A stretch of 64,000 nt of DNA from Pseudaminobacter soli (ex Li et al. 2025) (GCF_029892515.1 NZ_JARXVF010000001.1:2108001-2172000); one strand, 5' to 3'; shown: positions 1 to 13,134, numbered from the stretch's first letter. Notes: generated by a model not told the origin, from the sequence alone. Numbers and translations: made by a program.

Positions 1-66
1 ACATCGGCCTGTTTGTGGGGCCGATGATTTTGATCGGGCGGGTGACCGTCCCGACGGAGGTATGGC

Positions 67-609
67 ATGATTTTTTCGAGAACGGGCCTGTTGGCCGTAT
101 CGGTGATGGCGTTGGCGGCAAGCGGCTGCCAGAGTTCGCGTATTTCTTCCCTGGATACACAGCCTGCACCGCTCGTGCCCGCGCCGACCGGACAGGTCAC
201 GAGCGGCCAGTTGCCGCCGCCGGTTGCTCCGGGCACCGCCGATCCCTCGCAATTCCCCGCAGCCCCTGGCGGCGGCACGCAGGTTGCCGGGCTGCCGCCG
301 GCATCCGGCGGACCGGCTGGCAACGGGCCGGCTATCACGGCCGGCAGCGTTGCCGGTGTATGGAACGCCTCGGTGGGCGGCCAGACCTGCCGTGTGGCAA
401 CGCCGCAGACCAAGTTCGGCCAGGGCTACCGCGCCGGCCCGCTGCGCTGCCCGTCGCCGATCGACGCTGTAAAGTCCTGGAGCGTCGCCGGAAGCCAGCT
501 TACGCTCTATGATGAGAATGGCAGCCCGCTGGCACGGCTCTCCTCGTCGGGTCCGGAGAAGTTCTCCGGTCAGACCGAGAGCGGCGTTCCGGTCTCGCTC
601 AGCCGCTGA
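67..609 (+). CDS. omp19: Omp19-like outer-membrane lipoprotein, AprI/Inh protease-inhibitor domain
   Basis: 180 aa. The N-terminus is a lipoprotein signal: a hydrophobic stretch from residue 8 leads to the lipobox ending at Cys21 (AASGC). A Pro/Gly/Ala-rich linker (about 25-90) follows, then a compact C-terminal domain with GVWNAS, TCRVATPQTKFGQGYRAGPLRC and SLSR at the very end. I recall this domain as closely matching Brucella Omp19, a surface lipoprotein of the AprI/Inh family that inhibits proteases. The two cysteines in the domain probably form its disulphide. The start is supported by a GGAGG-like ribosome site at 56-60. It is a single gene followed by a stem-loop. Confidence 0.88.
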   Translation: MIFSRTGLLAVSVMALAASGCQSSRISSLDTQPAPLVPAPTGQVTSGQLPPPVAPGTADPSQFPAAPGGGTQVAGLPPASGGPAGNGPAITAGSVAGVWNASVGGQTCRVATPQTKFGQGYRAGPLRCPSPIDAVKSWSVAGSQLTLYDENGSPLARLSSSGPEKFSGQTESGVPVSLSR

Positions 610-623
610 CGACAGTGGTCCCG

Positions 624-651
624 CGCGGCCGGCAAGTCCATGGCGGCCGCG
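624..651. other. Stem-loop after the omp19-like gene
   Basis: Perfect 8-bp inverted repeat (CGCGGCCG at 624-631, CGGCCGCG at 644-651) with a 12-nt loop, between the lipoprotein stop and the zapE start. No T-tract follows, so it may be a weak terminator or an mRNA 3' protecting structure. Confidence 0.4.
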
Positions 652-688
652 ACTAGGATGAACGACAGACTTTCCAGAGACATGGCCG

Positions 689-1894
689 ATGCATCTGCGT
701 GAAGGTATTCAGACGCGTGTGACGGTCAGGCAGCGCTACGACCATCTGGTCGAGACCAAGGCGATCGCGCGCGACCCCGCGCAGGAAGTAATCGTCACGG
801 CGCTCGACCATCTCATCGACGAGATTTCCCAAAAGCGGCTGGCAAAGAAATCCAGCGCGCTCGGCTGGCTTTTCGGCAAGAGGCGCGAGCGCAGCGTTCC
901 CGTCAAAGGCCTTTACATCCATGGCGATGTCGGTCGCGGAAAGACCATGTTGATGGACATGTTCTTCGAGCTGGTGCCGGTGCGGCGCAAGCGCCGCATG
1001 CATTTCAACGACTTCATGGCGGATGTGCAGGACCGCATCCAGAAGCACCGGCTGGCGCGCAAGAACGGCGAGACCAAGGACGACGATCCGATCCCCCCGG
1101 TGGCCGCGGCGCTGGCAGAAGAAGCCTGGGTCCTTTGCTTCGACGAATTCACAGTGACCGACATCGCCGATGCGATGATCCTGTCGCGGCTTTTCTCGGC
1201 CCTATTCGCCAATGGCGTGGTGCTGGTGGCGACCTCAAACGTGGCGCCCGACGACCTCTACCGGGATGGCCTCAATCGCGGTCTTTTCCTGCCCTTCGTC
1301 GAGGTGCTGAAGCGCCATGTCGATGTGCTCGACCTCGATGCCGACAAGGACTATCGCCTCGAGAAGCTCAACCGCCTCCCGGTCTATATGAGCCCGCTGG
1401 GGGCCGAGGCCGACCGGCAGATGGACGAGGCCTGGCAGACCGTTACCGCCGGGCAAGCGGCCGCGCCGGCGACGATTTCCCTCAAGGGGCGCCACATCGC
1501 AGTGCCCCTGGCCACGGAAGATACGGCGCGCTTCACCTTCGCCGATCTCTGCGAGCAGCCGCATGGCGCACGCGATTTCTTGGCGATTGCCGCGCGTTAC
1601 TCGACGGTCTTTGTCGATCACGTTCCTGTGCTGGCGGAAGGCAAGCGAAATGAGGCCAAGCGCTTCATCCTGCTGATCGACACTCTATATGACCACCAGA
1701 TCAGGCTGGTCGTCAGTGCCGCGGCCCCGCCGCAGGCGCTGTACACCGGCAAACGCGGCGTCGAGGCATTTGAATTCGACCGAACCGTCTCCAGATTGAT
1801 GGAGATGCAGAGCCGGGATTGGCTCGACGGCTGGACGGAGCGTCATGGGAAAGCTCGACCTTCACTTGAAGTCGGCAAAACAATGTCCGTGTGA
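689..1894 (+). CDS. zapE: Cell division protein ZapE (AFG1/LACE1-family ATPase)
   Basis: 401 aa, the usual length for bacterial ZapE. Walker A is GDVGRGKT near residues 78-85 and Walker B is LCFDEF near 148-153. A sensor-like TSN (VLVATSNVAPDDLYRDGLNR) is typical of the AFG1 family. In other bacteria ZapE is an FtsZ-associated ATPase at the division site; its mitochondrial relatives are protein quality-control factors. It is transcribed toward mdh but separated from it by a 211-bp AT-rich gap, so it is probably not part of the TCA operon. Confidence 0.93.
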   Translation: MHLREGIQTRVTVRQRYDHLVETKAIARDPAQEVIVTALDHLIDEISQKRLAKKSSALGWLFGKRRERSVPVKGLYIHGDVGRGKTMLMDMFFELVPVRRKRRMHFNDFMADVQDRIQKHRLARKNGETKDDDPIPPVAAALAEEAWVLCFDEFTVTDIADAMILSRLFSALFANGVVLVATSNVAPDDLYRDGLNRGLFLPFVEVLKRHVDVLDLDADKDYRLEKLNRLPVYMSPLGAEADRQMDEAWQTVTAGQAAAPATISLKGRHIAVPLATEDTARFTFADLCEQPHGARDFLAIAARYSTVFVDHVPVLAEGKRNEAKRFILLIDTLYDHQIRLVVSAAAPPQALYTGKRGVEAFEFDRTVSRLMEMQSRDWLDGWTERHGKARPSLEVGKTMSV

Positions 1895-1973
1895 AAGCGT
1901 TTTGCTGCAAAATTTTGACGTTTACGTAATTCCCATCAATTCTAAACGATTGAAATATTTAGGGTCAAAATAA

Positions 1974-3074
<1,101 letters not shown>

Positions 3075-3087
3075 AGGTCGTCGGCCG

Positions 3088-4284
<1,197 letters not shown>

Positions 4285-4288
4285 GCTG

Positions 4289-5191
4289 ATGTCCATTCTC
4301 ATCGACAAGAACACCAAGGTTCTGGTTCAGGGCCTCACCGGCAAGACCGGCACCTTCCACACCGAGCAGGCGCTCGCCTACCACGGCACCCAGATGGTCG
4401 GCGGCATCAACCCCAAGAAGGGCGGCGAGATGTGGGCCGGCTCGAAGGGCGAGACCCTGCCGATCTTCGCAAGCGTTGCCGAGGGCAAGGACAAGACCGG
4501 CGCCAATGCGTCGGTCGTCTACGTGCCGCCGGCAGGCGCCGCGGCCGCGATCATCGAAGCGATCGAGGCCGAGATCCCGCTGATCGTCTGCATCACCGAG
4601 GGCATTCCGGTGGCCGACATGGTCAAGGTCAAGGCGCGGCTTGAGAAGTCGAAGTCCCGCCTGATCGGGCCGAACTGCCCCGGTCTCGTCACGCCCGACG
4701 AGTGCAAGATCGGCATCATGCCCGGCAACATCTTCCGCAAGGGCTCGGTCGGCGTTGTTTCGCGCTCCGGCACGCTTACATACGAAGCTGTGTTCCAGAC
4801 AACCAATGCCGGTCTTGGCCAGTCGACTGCGGTCGGCATCGGCGGCGATCCGGTGAAGGGAACGGAATTCATCGACGTGCTCGAAATGTTCCTCGCCGAC
4901 GACGAGACCAAGTCGATCATCATGATCGGCGAGATCGGCGGCTCGGCTGAAGAAGACGCCGCGCAGTTCCTCATCGACGAGGCCAAGCGCGGCCGCAAGA
5001 AGCCGATGGCCGGCTTCATCGCGGGCCGTACCGCCCCTCCCGGACGCACCATGGGCCATGCGGGCGCCGTGATTTCCGGCGGCAAGGGCGGTGCAGAAGA
5101 CAAGATCGCTGCGATGGAAGCCGCGGGCATCCGCGTTTCGCCGTCGCCGGCTCGACTGGGCACCACGCTCGTCGAGGCGATCAAGGGCTGA
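4289..5191 (+). CDS. sucD: Succinyl-CoA synthetase, alpha subunit
   Basis: 300 aa. The N-terminal CoA-binding fold has [11 protein letters not shown], followed by GGINPKKGG and the SRSGTLTYE segment. The active-site histidine that is phosphorylated lies in [10 protein letters not shown] near residue 253. It starts 4 nt after the sucC stop, so the subunits are probably translationally coupled. An 11-bp perfect stem-loop follows the stop, before sucA. Confidence 0.98.
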   Translation: MSILIDKNTKVLVQGLTGKTGTFHTEQALAYHGTQMVGGINPKKGGEMWAGSKGETLPIFASVAEGKDKTGANASVVYVPPAGAAAAIIEAIEAEIPLIVCITEGIPVADMVKVKARLEKSKSRLIGPNCPGLVTPDECKIGIMPGNIFRKGSVGVVSRSGTLTYEAVFQTTNAGLGQSTAVGIGGDPVKGTEFIDVLEMFLADDETKSIIMIGEIGGSAEEDAAQFLIDEAKRGRKKPMAGFIAGRTAPPGRTMGHAGAVISGGKGGAEDKIAAMEAAGIRVSPSPARLGTTLVEAIKG

Positions 5192-5202
5192 TCGCCCTCA
5201 GG

Positions 5203-5236
5203 CAATGTGCCGGACCGCCACAGGCCCGGCACATTG
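5203..5236 (+). other. Stem-loop between sucD and sucA
   Basis: Perfect 11-bp arms, CAATGTGCCGG (5203-5213) and CCGGCACATTG (5226-5236), around a 12-nt loop. No T-run follows, so it does not look like a full intrinsic terminator. It could be partial attenuation or a processing and stability element separating mdh-sucCD from sucAB. Confidence 0.55.
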
Positions 5237-5322
5237 GAGGCGAAGAAGGCACGGGAAACCGTTCGGGTGCGGCGTGGCCGCAGTCAAGGTAAGGAGACGG
5301 AGCCGAGGCTCCGAGAGTAAAG

Positions 5323-8313
5323 ATGGCGCGACAAGACCAAGCCAACGACCAATTTTCCCTCACTTCGTTTCTCTACGGCGGCAACGCCGACTATATCGAT
5401 GCCCTCTATGCGGCCTATGAGGCGGATCCGTCCTCGGTCGATCCGCAGTGGCAGGATTTCTTCGCTTCGCTGAAGGACAGCGCCGACGACGTGCGCAAGA
5501 ATGCGCAGGGCGCTTCCTGGTCGAAGCCGAGCTGGCCGCTTCAGGCCAATGGCGAGCTGGTTTCCGCGCTGGACGGCAATTGGGGCCTCGTCGAAAAGAC
5601 CATTGAAAAGAAGGTCAAGGAAAAGGCCGTCGCCAAGGGCGAGGTTCTGTCCGAAACCGACATTCTGCAGGCGACCCGTGACTCGGTGCGCGCCATCATG
5701 ATGATCCGCGCCTATCGTATGCGCGGCCATCTGCATGCCCAGCTCGACCCGCTGGGCATTGCCAAGCCGATCGAGGACTACAACGAGCTCTCGCCGGCTT
5801 CCTACGGCTTCACCGAAGCCGATTATGACCGCAAGATCTTCATCGACCATGTGCTCGGGCTGGAATACGCGACCATCCGCGAGATGCTCGACATCCTGAC
5901 GCGCACCTACTGCTCGACCATCGGCGTCGAGTTCATGCACATCTCCGACCCCGAGGAGAAGGCCTGGATCCAGGAGCGCATAGAGGGGCCGGACAAGGGC
6001 ATTGCCTTCACCGCCGAAGGCAAGAAGGCGATCCTGCACAAGCTCGTCGAAGCGGAGGGCTTCGAGCAGTTCATCGACGTCAAGTACAAGGGCACCAAGC
6101 GCTTCGGCCTCGACGGTGGTGAATCTCTGATTCCGGCACTGGAGCAGATCGTCAAGCGCGGCGGCTCCCTCGGCATGAAGGAGATCGTGCTGGGCATGGC
6201 CCATCGCGGCCGCCTCAACGTGCTGTCGCAGGTGATGGCCAAGCCGCACCGCGCCATCTTCCACGAGTTCAAGGGCGGCTCCTACGCACCCGACGACGTC
6301 GAGGGTTCGGGCGACGTGAAGTACCATCTGGGTGCTTCGTCGGACCGCGAATTCGACGGCAACAAGGTGCACCTGTCGCTGACCGCCAACCCCTCGCATC
6401 TGGAAATCGTCGACCCCGTCGTGATGGGCAAGGCGCGCGCCAAGCAGGACCAGTTCTACGGCCGCAATCCGCGCCACGAGATCGTGCCGCTGGAAGTGCG
6501 CGCCCAGGTGCTGCCGCTGCTCATCCATGGCGACGCGGCTTTTGCCGGCCAGGGCGTGATTGCCGAAATCCTCGGCCTCTCGGGCTTGCGCGGCCATCGC
6601 GTCGCAGGCACGCTGCACGTCATCATCAACAACCAGATCGGGTTCACCACCAATCCGCGCTTCTCGCGTTCGTCGCCCTATCCGTCGGACGTGGCCAAGA
6701 TGATCGAGGCCCCGATCTTCCACGTGAATGGCGACGATCCGGAAGCCGTGGTCTTCGCGGCCAAGGTGGCGACCGAATTCCGCATGAAGTTCCACAAGCC
6801 CGTGGTTCTGGACATGTTCTGCTACCGCCGCTTCGGCCACAACGAGGGCGACGAGCCTGCATTCACGCAGCCGATCATGTATCGCAGCATCCGCGTCCAT
6901 AAGACGACGGTGCAGCTCTACGCCGACAAGCTGATCGGCGAAGGACTGGTGACCGAAGCCGAGTTCGAGCAGATGAAGGCCGACTGGCGCGCTCATCTCG
7001 AGGCCGAGTTCGAGGCCGGCCAATCCTACAAGCCCAACAAGGCCGACTGGCTGGATGGTGCCTGGTCGGGCCTCCGGGCTGCGGATAATCAGGACGAGCT
7101 GCGTCGCGGCAAGACCGCCGTGCCGGTGAAGATCCTGAAGGAAGTCGGCAAGAAGCTCACGGATGTTCCGGAAGGCTTCGAGGTCCACAAGACGATCGGC
7201 CGCTTCCTCGACGCGCGCCGCAAGATGATCGAATCGGGTGAGGGCCTCGACTGGTCGACCGCCGAGGCGCTTGCCTTCGGCTCGATCCTGCTCGACGGCA
7301 ATCCGATCCGCCTTTCGGGCCAGGATTCGGAGCGCGGCACCTTCTCGCAGCGCCATTCGGTGCTTTACGATCAGCGCGACGAGAACCGCTACATCCCGCT
7401 CAACAACCTGTCGGCCGCCCAGGCAAACTACGAAGTCATCAACTCGATGCTTTCGGAAGAGGCCGTGCTCGGCTTCGAATACGGCTACAGCCTTGCCGAC
7501 CCCAAGGCGCTGACGCTGTGGGAAGCCCAGTTCGGCGACTTCGCCAACGGCGCGCAGGTGGTGTTCGACCAGTTCATCTCGTCGGGCGAGCGCAAGTGGC
7601 TGCGCATGTCGGGCCTCGTGTGCTTGCTGCCGCATGGCTATGAGGGGCAGGGACCGGAGCACTCGTCGGCTCGCCTGGAGCGCTTCCTGCAGCTCTGCGC
7701 GGAAGACAACATGCAGGTTGCCTACTGCACGACGCCGGCTAACTACTTCCACATCCTGCGCCGGCAGCTGAAGCGCGACTTCCGCAAGCCGCTGATCCTG
7801 ATGACGCCGAAGTCGCTGCTGCGCCACAAGCGCGCCGTGTCGACCCTGGCGGAACTGTCGGGCGAAAGCTCGTTCCACCGCCTGCTGTGGGACGATGCCC
7901 AGCTGCTGCCGGACCAGCCGATCAAGCTGGTGAAGGACTCGAAGATCCGTCGCGTCGTGCTCTGCTCGGGCAAGGTCTATTACGACCTCTACGAGGAGCG
8001 TGAGAAGCGCGGCATCAACGACATCTATCTGCTGCGCGTCGAGCAGCTCTACCCGTTCCCGGCCAAGGCGCTCATTACCGAGCTGTCGCGCTTCCGCAGC
8101 GCGGAGATGGTGTGGTGCCAGGAGGAGCCCAAGAACATGGGCGCCTGGTCGTTCATCGACCCCTACTTGGAATGGGTGCTCGCCCATATCGACGCCAAGC
8201 ATCAGCGCGTGCGCTACACCGGCCGTCCGGCCGCCGCATCGCCCGCAACCGGCCTGATGTCGAAGCACCTGGCTCAGCTCCAGGCGTTCCTCGACGACGC
8301 GCTCGGCGAATAG
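5323..8313 (+). CDS. sucA: 2-oxoglutarate dehydrogenase E1 component
   Basis: 996 aa, the usual size for OdhA/SucA. An N-terminal motif (FLYGGNADYIDALYAAYEADP) is followed by the thiamine-diphosphate domain, with GMAHRGRLNVL (about 289-299) and the GDAAFAGQGV/NNQIGFTT segment. The transketolase-like C-terminal half carries LLPHGYEGQGPEHSSARLERFLQL. It decarboxylates 2-oxoglutarate and passes the succinyl group to the E2 lipoyl arm. It lies 131 nt after sucD and 35 nt before sucB on the same strand. Confidence 0.98.
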   Translation: MARQDQANDQFSLTSFLYGGNADYIDALYAAYEADPSSVDPQWQDFFASLKDSADDVRKNAQGASWSKPSWPLQANGELVSALDGNWGLVEKTIEKKVKEKAVAKGEVLSETDILQATRDSVRAIMMIRAYRMRGHLHAQLDPLGIAKPIEDYNELSPASYGFTEADYDRKIFIDHVLGLEYATIREMLDILTRTYCSTIGVEFMHISDPEEKAWIQERIEGPDKGIAFTAEGKKAILHKLVEAEGFEQFIDVKYKGTKRFGLDGGESLIPALEQIVKRGGSLGMKEIVLGMAHRGRLNVLSQVMAKPHRAIFHEFKGGSYAPDDVEGSGDVKYHLGASSDREFDGNKVHLSLTANPSHLEIVDPVVMGKARAKQDQFYGRNPRHEIVPLEVRAQVLPLLIHGDAAFAGQGVIAEILGLSGLRGHRVAGTLHVIINNQIGFTTNPRFSRSSPYPSDVAKMIEAPIFHVNGDDPEAVVFAAKVATEFRMKFHKPVVLDMFCYRRFGHNEGDEPAFTQPIMYRSIRVHKTTVQLYADKLIGEGLVTEAEFEQMKADWRAHLEAEFEAGQSYKPNKADWLDGAWSGLRAADNQDELRRGKTAVPVKILKEVGKKLTDVPEGFEVHKTIGRFLDARRKMIESGEGLDWSTAEALAFGSILLDGNPIRLSGQDSERGTFSQRHSVLYDQRDENRYIPLNNLSAAQANYEVINSMLSEEAVLGFEYGYSLADPKALTLWEAQFGDFANGAQVVFDQFISSGERKWLRMSGLVCLLPHGYEGQGPEHSSARLERFLQLCAEDNMQVAYCTTPANYFHILRRQLKRDFRKPLILMTPKSLLRHKRAVSTLAELSGESSFHRLLWDDAQLLPDQPIKLVKDSKIRRVVLCSGKVYYDLYEEREKRGINDIYLLRVEQLYPFPAKALITELSRFRSAEMVWCQEEPKNMGAWSFIDPYLEWVLAHIDAKHQRVRYTGRPAAASPATGLMSKHLAQLQAFLDDALGE

Positions 8314-8348
8314 TTCCATAAGTTCAGAAGAAAACGGATAGGCAAAAG

Positions 8349-9626
<1,278 letters not shown>

Positions 9627-9651
9627 GGAACAGCCCAGCGCAGGATACCGA

Positions 9652-9746
9652 TGCCCGCCCACAGCGGCGGGCAAGGTCTTCCGCTGCACCCAAAACTGCG
9701 CATGGCTCCTTTGCGCAAAACCGATTTCGGTTTGCGGGGCCATGCG
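9652..9746. repeat. Nested palindromes between sucB and the VOC gene
   Basis: An 8-bp hairpin (TGCCCGCC at 9652-9659, GGCGGGCA at 9666-9673) is followed by a larger nested structure. The outer arms are CGCATGGC (9699-9706) and GCCATGCG (9739-9746). They enclose an inner pair, CGCAAAACCG (9714-9723) with CGGTTTGCG (9728-9736, one bulge). There is no U-tract. The layered symmetry suggests a palindromic intergenic repeat rather than an ordinary terminator. Confidence 0.5.
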
Positions 9747-9774
9747 TTAGGCTGCCGCCGAAAGGAGCGGACCC

Positions 9775-10203
9775 ATGGCCTTCGAACCGAACATTCCCCC
9801 CATCCAGGTACATCTGTGCGTCAAGGGCGGCCGCGAGGCGATCGCCTTCTACGAAAAGGCTTTCGACGCGGTCGAAACCTATGAGCAGATGGCCGAGGAC
9901 GGCGAGCGCGTGCTGCACGCCAATCTTTCCATGTTCGGCTCCGAAGTCATGCTGCATGACGAGTTTCCGGAATTCGGGGGCGATGTGCTGTCGCCAACGA
10001 GCCGGGGCGGGGCAAGCCTGACCATAAATATCAACCTGCCCAAGCCCGGCGATGTCGACCGCGCGGTCGAGCAGGCCGTGAGCGCGGGCGCGACCGTGGC
10101 CCTGCCGGCAGCCGACATGTTCTGGGGCGCGCGCTACGCCAAGATCACCGATCCTTTTGGCCATGTCTGGGCCTTCAATGCACCGCTGGGAACGCCCGAA
10201 TAA
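9775..10203 (+). CDS. VOC-family protein (PhnB/glyoxalase-like fold)
   Basis: 142 aa, two beta-alpha-beta-beta-beta modules. The N-terminus IPPIQVHLCVKGGREAIAFYEKAFDAVE and the C-terminus MFWGARYAKITDPFGHVWAFN are typical of the PhnB-like subfamily of the vicinal-oxygen-chelate superfamily. Members include lyases, dioxygenases and antibiotic-binding proteins, so the substrate cannot be named. Its stop overlaps the start of the next SDR gene (TAATG), implying coupled translation. Both genes sit between sucB and lpd and are not part of the complex. Confidence 0.85.
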   Translation: MAFEPNIPPIQVHLCVKGGREAIAFYEKAFDAVETYEQMAEDGERVLHANLSMFGSEVMLHDEFPEFGGDVLSPTSRGGASLTININLPKPGDVDRAVEQAVSAGATVALPAADMFWGARYAKITDPFGHVWAFNAPLGTPE

Positions 10204-10958
10204 TGACGACAGCAGGGCGGGTTCTTCTGGTCACGGGTGGCGGACGCGGTATCGGCGCGGCTATCTGCCGACAGGCCGTGAAAGCGGGCTATAGGGTTGC
10301 GATCAATTACGCTTCCAACGAAGCGGCAGCTGCTGCCCTCGTTGAGGAGATCGAAGCCGGAGGCGGCGAGGCAATTGCCATAAAGGGCGACGTCGGCAGC
10401 GAGGCCGATGTGCTCACCATGTTCGCGGCCGTGGATGCGCGCTTCGGCAGGCTCGATGGTCTGGTCAACAATGCCGGCGTGGTCGACGCCAAGGCGCGCG
10501 TGGACGAGATGACCGTCGCGCGGCTGGAGCGCATGATGCGCATCAACGTCATCGGCTCGATGCTCTGCGCCCGCGAGGCGGTGAAGCGCATGTCGACGCT
10601 GCATGGGGGCAAGGGCGGCGCCATCGTCAACATCTCCTCGGCTGCCTCGCAACTCGGATCGCCGGGCGAATATGTCGACTACGCCGCCTCCAAGGGCGCG
10701 ATCGACACTTTCACCATCGGGCTTGCCCGCGAGGTCGCGAACGAGGGCGTGCGCGTCAACGCCGTGCGGCCGGGCATCATCGACACCGAAATCCACGCCT
10801 CGGGCGGCCAGCCGGATCGCATAGCGGCGATACGCGGCGTCGTGCCGATGAAGCGGGAAGGCAAGGCAGACGAAGTCGCCAATGCCGCGCTCTGGCTGCT
10901 CTCGGACGAGGCATCCTATACAACGGGCGGAATTTTGAACGTAAGCGGCGGACGCTGA
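10203..10958 (+). CDS. SDR-family NAD(P)-dependent oxidoreductase
   Basis: 251 aa, classical short-chain dehydrogenase. The cofactor motif is TGGGRGIG (about 10-17), followed by NNAG (about 90-93). The catalytic Ser lies in NISSAAS (about 145) and the YxxxK pair in YAASKG (about 159-163). The C-terminus ASYTTGGILNVSGGR is usual for the family. The substrate is unknown; FabG-like and sugar or steroid dehydrogenases share this layout. The ATG overlaps the VOC stop codon and lpd begins 21 nt downstream. Confidence 0.93.
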   Translation: MTTAGRVLLVTGGGRGIGAAICRQAVKAGYRVAINYASNEAAAAALVEEIEAGGGEAIAIKGDVGSEADVLTMFAAVDARFGRLDGLVNNAGVVDAKARVDEMTVARLERMMRINVIGSMLCAREAVKRMSTLHGGKGGAIVNISSAASQLGSPGEYVDYAASKGAIDTFTIGLAREVANEGVRVNAVRPGIIDTEIHASGGQPDRIAAIRGVVPMKREGKADEVANAALWLLSDEASYTTGGILNVSGGR

Positions 10959-10979
10959 CATCAGCTGAAGGAAGAAGAA

Positions 10980-12383
10980 ATGGCATATGATGTGGTGGTG
11001 ATTGGAACGGGACCTGGGGGCTATGTGTGCGCCATCAAGGCAGCGCAGCTCGGCCTCAAGACGGCCGTGGTCGAGAAGCGCGAGACCTTTGGCGGCACCT
11101 GCCTCAATATCGGCTGCATCCCCTCCAAGGCGCTGCTGCATGCTTCGGAAATGCTCGCCGAGGCGCAGCATTCCTTCGACACGCTGGGCGTCGAGGTGGA
11201 GCCCAAGCTCAACCTTGGAAAGATGATGGCGCACAAGGACGCCACCGTCACCTCCAACGTCAATGGCGTGGCTTTCCTGTTCAAGAAGAACAAGATCGAC
11301 AGTTTTCGCGGCACCGGCCGCGTCGTCTCGGCCGGCAAGGTTTCCGTCACGGCCGATGACGGCAGCGTGCAGGAGATCGAGGCGAAGAACATCGTCATCG
11401 CCACCGGTTCTGATGTCGCCGGCATCCCGGGCGTCAAAGTCGACTTCGACGAGAACGTCATCGTTTCCTCCACCGGCGCGCTGTCGCTGCCCAAGGTTCC
11501 GGAGAACCTGATCGTGGTCGGCGGCGGTGTCATCGGGCTGGAGCTTGGCTCGGTCTGGGCGCGCCTCGGCGCCAAGGTGACGGTGGTGGAATATCTCGAC
11601 TCCATCCTTGGCGGCATGGACGGCGAGGTGGCAAAGCAATTCCAGCGCATGCTGGCCAAGCAGGGCTTCACCTTCAAGCTCGGCTCCAAGGTGACGGGTG
11701 TCGCCAAGAACGGCAAGGGCGCAAGCGTGACCTTCGAGCCGGTCAAGGGCGGTGACGCCGAGACCATCGAAGCCGACGTCGTGCTGGTCGCCACCGGCCG
11801 CAGCCCCTACACCGAAGGCCTCGGCCTCAAGGAAGCGGGCGTCGAGATGGACGAGCGCGGCCGCGTGAAGACCGACGGCCACCTGCGCACCAACGTTCCT
11901 GGCATCTACGCCATTGGTGACGTGATTGCCGGCCCGATGCTGGCCCACAAGGCCGAGGACGAAGGCGTTGCTGTTGCCGAGATCATCGCCGGCCAGGCCG
12001 GTCACGTGAACTACGATGTCATCCCAGGCGTGGTCTATACGAGCCCGGAAATCGCCTCCGTCGGCAAGACCGAGGAAGAGCTGAAGAAGGCCGGCATCGA
12101 ATACAAGGTCGGAAAATTCCCCTTCACCGCCAATGGCCGTGCGCGCGCCATGCTGCACACGGACGGTTTCGTGAAGATCCTGGCCGACAAGGCGACCGAC
12201 AAGGTGCTTGGCGCTCATATCGTCGGCTTCGGTGCCGGCGAGATGATCCACGAAGCGGCGGTGCTGATGGAGTTCGGCGGCTCGTCCGAGGACCTTGGCC
12301 GCACCTGCCACGCGCATCCGACCATGTCGGAAGCGGTGAAGGAAGCCGCGATGGCAACCTTCTTCAAGCCGATCCACATCTGA
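10980..12383 (+). CDS. lpdA: Dihydrolipoyl dehydrogenase (E3)
   Basis: 467 aa. The FAD-binding motif is GTGPGGY (about 9-15). The redox-active disulphide Cys41-Cys46 lies in [16 protein letters not shown]. The NAD-binding [10 protein letters not shown] is near 181-190, and the C-terminal interface has [14 protein letters not shown] with its catalytic histidine. It reoxidises the lipoyl arm of SucB and passes electrons to NAD. It is the last gene of the plus-strand TCA block and is followed by a strong bidirectional terminator. Confidence 0.98.
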   Translation: MAYDVVVIGTGPGGYVCAIKAAQLGLKTAVVEKRETFGGTCLNIGCIPSKALLHASEMLAEAQHSFDTLGVEVEPKLNLGKMMAHKDATVTSNVNGVAFLFKKNKIDSFRGTGRVVSAGKVSVTADDGSVQEIEAKNIVIATGSDVAGIPGVKVDFDENVIVSSTGALSLPKVPENLIVVGGGVIGLELGSVWARLGAKVTVVEYLDSILGGMDGEVAKQFQRMLAKQGFTFKLGSKVTGVAKNGKGASVTFEPVKGGDAETIEADVVLVATGRSPYTEGLGLKEAGVEMDERGRVKTDGHLRTNVPGIYAIGDVIAGPMLAHKAEDEGVAVAEIIAGQAGHVNYDVIPGVVYTSPEIASVGKTEEELKKAGIEYKVGKFPFTANGRARAMLHTDGFVKILADKATDKVLGAHIVGFGAGEMIHEAAVLMEFGGSSEDLGRTCHAHPTMSEAVKEAAMATFFKPIHI

Positions 12384-12404
12384 TCACAAATACAGCGAAA
12401 GACG

Positions 12405-12429
12405 AAACGGGCGCCCAAGGCGCCCGTTT
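12405..12429. terminator. Bidirectional terminator between lpdA and msrA
   Basis: Perfect 11-bp arms, AAACGGGCGCC (12405-12415) and GGCGCCCGTTT (12419-12429), with a CAA loop and U-rich flanks on both strands. It lies between convergent genes. Confidence 0.85.
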
Positions 12430-12441
12430 TCATTTGGCGGG

Positions 12442-13050
12442 TCAGTGCGCCGCAATGCCCTGATGGGCTGCCTTGCCCCACACCGTTTCCACGCGTGCGT
12501 CGCGGCCGCAGGCGTAGCGATAGTAGCGGTAGCGGATCGGGTTTTTCTTGTAGTAGCCCTGATGATAGTCCTCGGCCGGCCAGAAGGTCGGCGCCATGGC
12601 GATCTCGGTGGCTATCGGCTTCTTGAGTTCGGCCGCGATCTCGGCCTTCGATTTTTCGGCTTCCGTCAGCTGGTCCTTGTTCACCGCGTAGATGGCGGTC
12701 GTGTAGCTGTGGCCGCGATCGCAGAACTGGCCGCCGGTGTCGAGCGGGTCGACCGAATGCCAGAAGGCGTCGAGCAGCTTGGCATAGCTGGTCTTTGAGT
12801 CGTCGAATTCGATCTTCACCGCCTCGCGATGACCGGCGGCGGTGTGGTTCTCATAGGTCGGATGATCGTTGCTGCCGCCGATATAGCCGGAGGTCGTGGA
12901 CGTCACGCCCGGTACGTGGTCGAAGTCGCTCTCGACACACCAGAAGCAGCCGCCGGCGAAGATCGCGGTCTGCGTGCCCGCCTGGGCGTTGCCGAAAAGT
13001 GCTGCCAGGCCAATTAGAGCGATGCTGAAGGTCAGGATATAGCGGAACAT
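12442..13050 (-). CDS. msrA: Peptide-methionine (S)-S-oxide reductase MsrA, exported form
   Basis: 202 aa from the ATG at 13050, which has AGGAGG just upstream; a longer frame to 13113 has no such site. Residues 1-24 (MFRYILTFSIALIGLAALFG..) look like a signal peptide, so the enzyme is probably periplasmic. The catalytic motif GGCFWCVE follows at about 32-39. It reduces methionine-S-sulfoxide in damaged proteins. Other landmarks are YIGG, HPTYENHTAAGHREAVKIEFD and the C-terminal AEDYHQGYY. It is the last gene of the minus-strand run below yceH, beyond a terminator. Confidence 0.95.
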   Translation of the reverse strand: MFRYILTFSIALIGLAALFGNAQAGTQTAIFAGGCFWCVESDFDHVPGVTSTTSGYIGGSNDHPTYENHTAAGHREAVKIEFDDSKTSYAKLLDAFWHSVDPLDTGGQFCDRGHSYTTAIYAVNKDQLTEAEKSKAEIAAELKKPIATEIAMAPTFWPAEDYHQGYYKKNPIRYRYYRYACGRDARVETVWGKAAHQGIAAH

Positions 13051-13134
13051 GCGAACTCCTCCTGCGCCATGGCTATGGGAATAGCAGGTAGCTTCGAAAT
13101 CAAGCCGGGACACGCTGATGTGATGAAGCGTTCA

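Noticed and set aside
1-66. Possible end of an upstream transport gene (IGLFVGPMILIG in frame 3)
   Set aside because: The stretch recalls the C-terminus of AI-2E-type transporters, but the frame runs on into unrelated sequence with no sensible stop. Too short to call.
1925-1965. Irr/Fur-like box before mdh (TTCTAAA half-site)
   Set aside because: Only one half of the expected palindrome is present.
5284-8319. 1011-aa antisense frame across sucA
   Set aside because: A shadow frame of a high-GC gene; His/Val/Arg-rich reading with no domain, while sucA on the plus strand is certain.
10134-12377. 747-aa antisense frame across the SDR and lpdA genes
   Set aside because: It crosses two well-supported plus-strand genes and has no recognisable domain.
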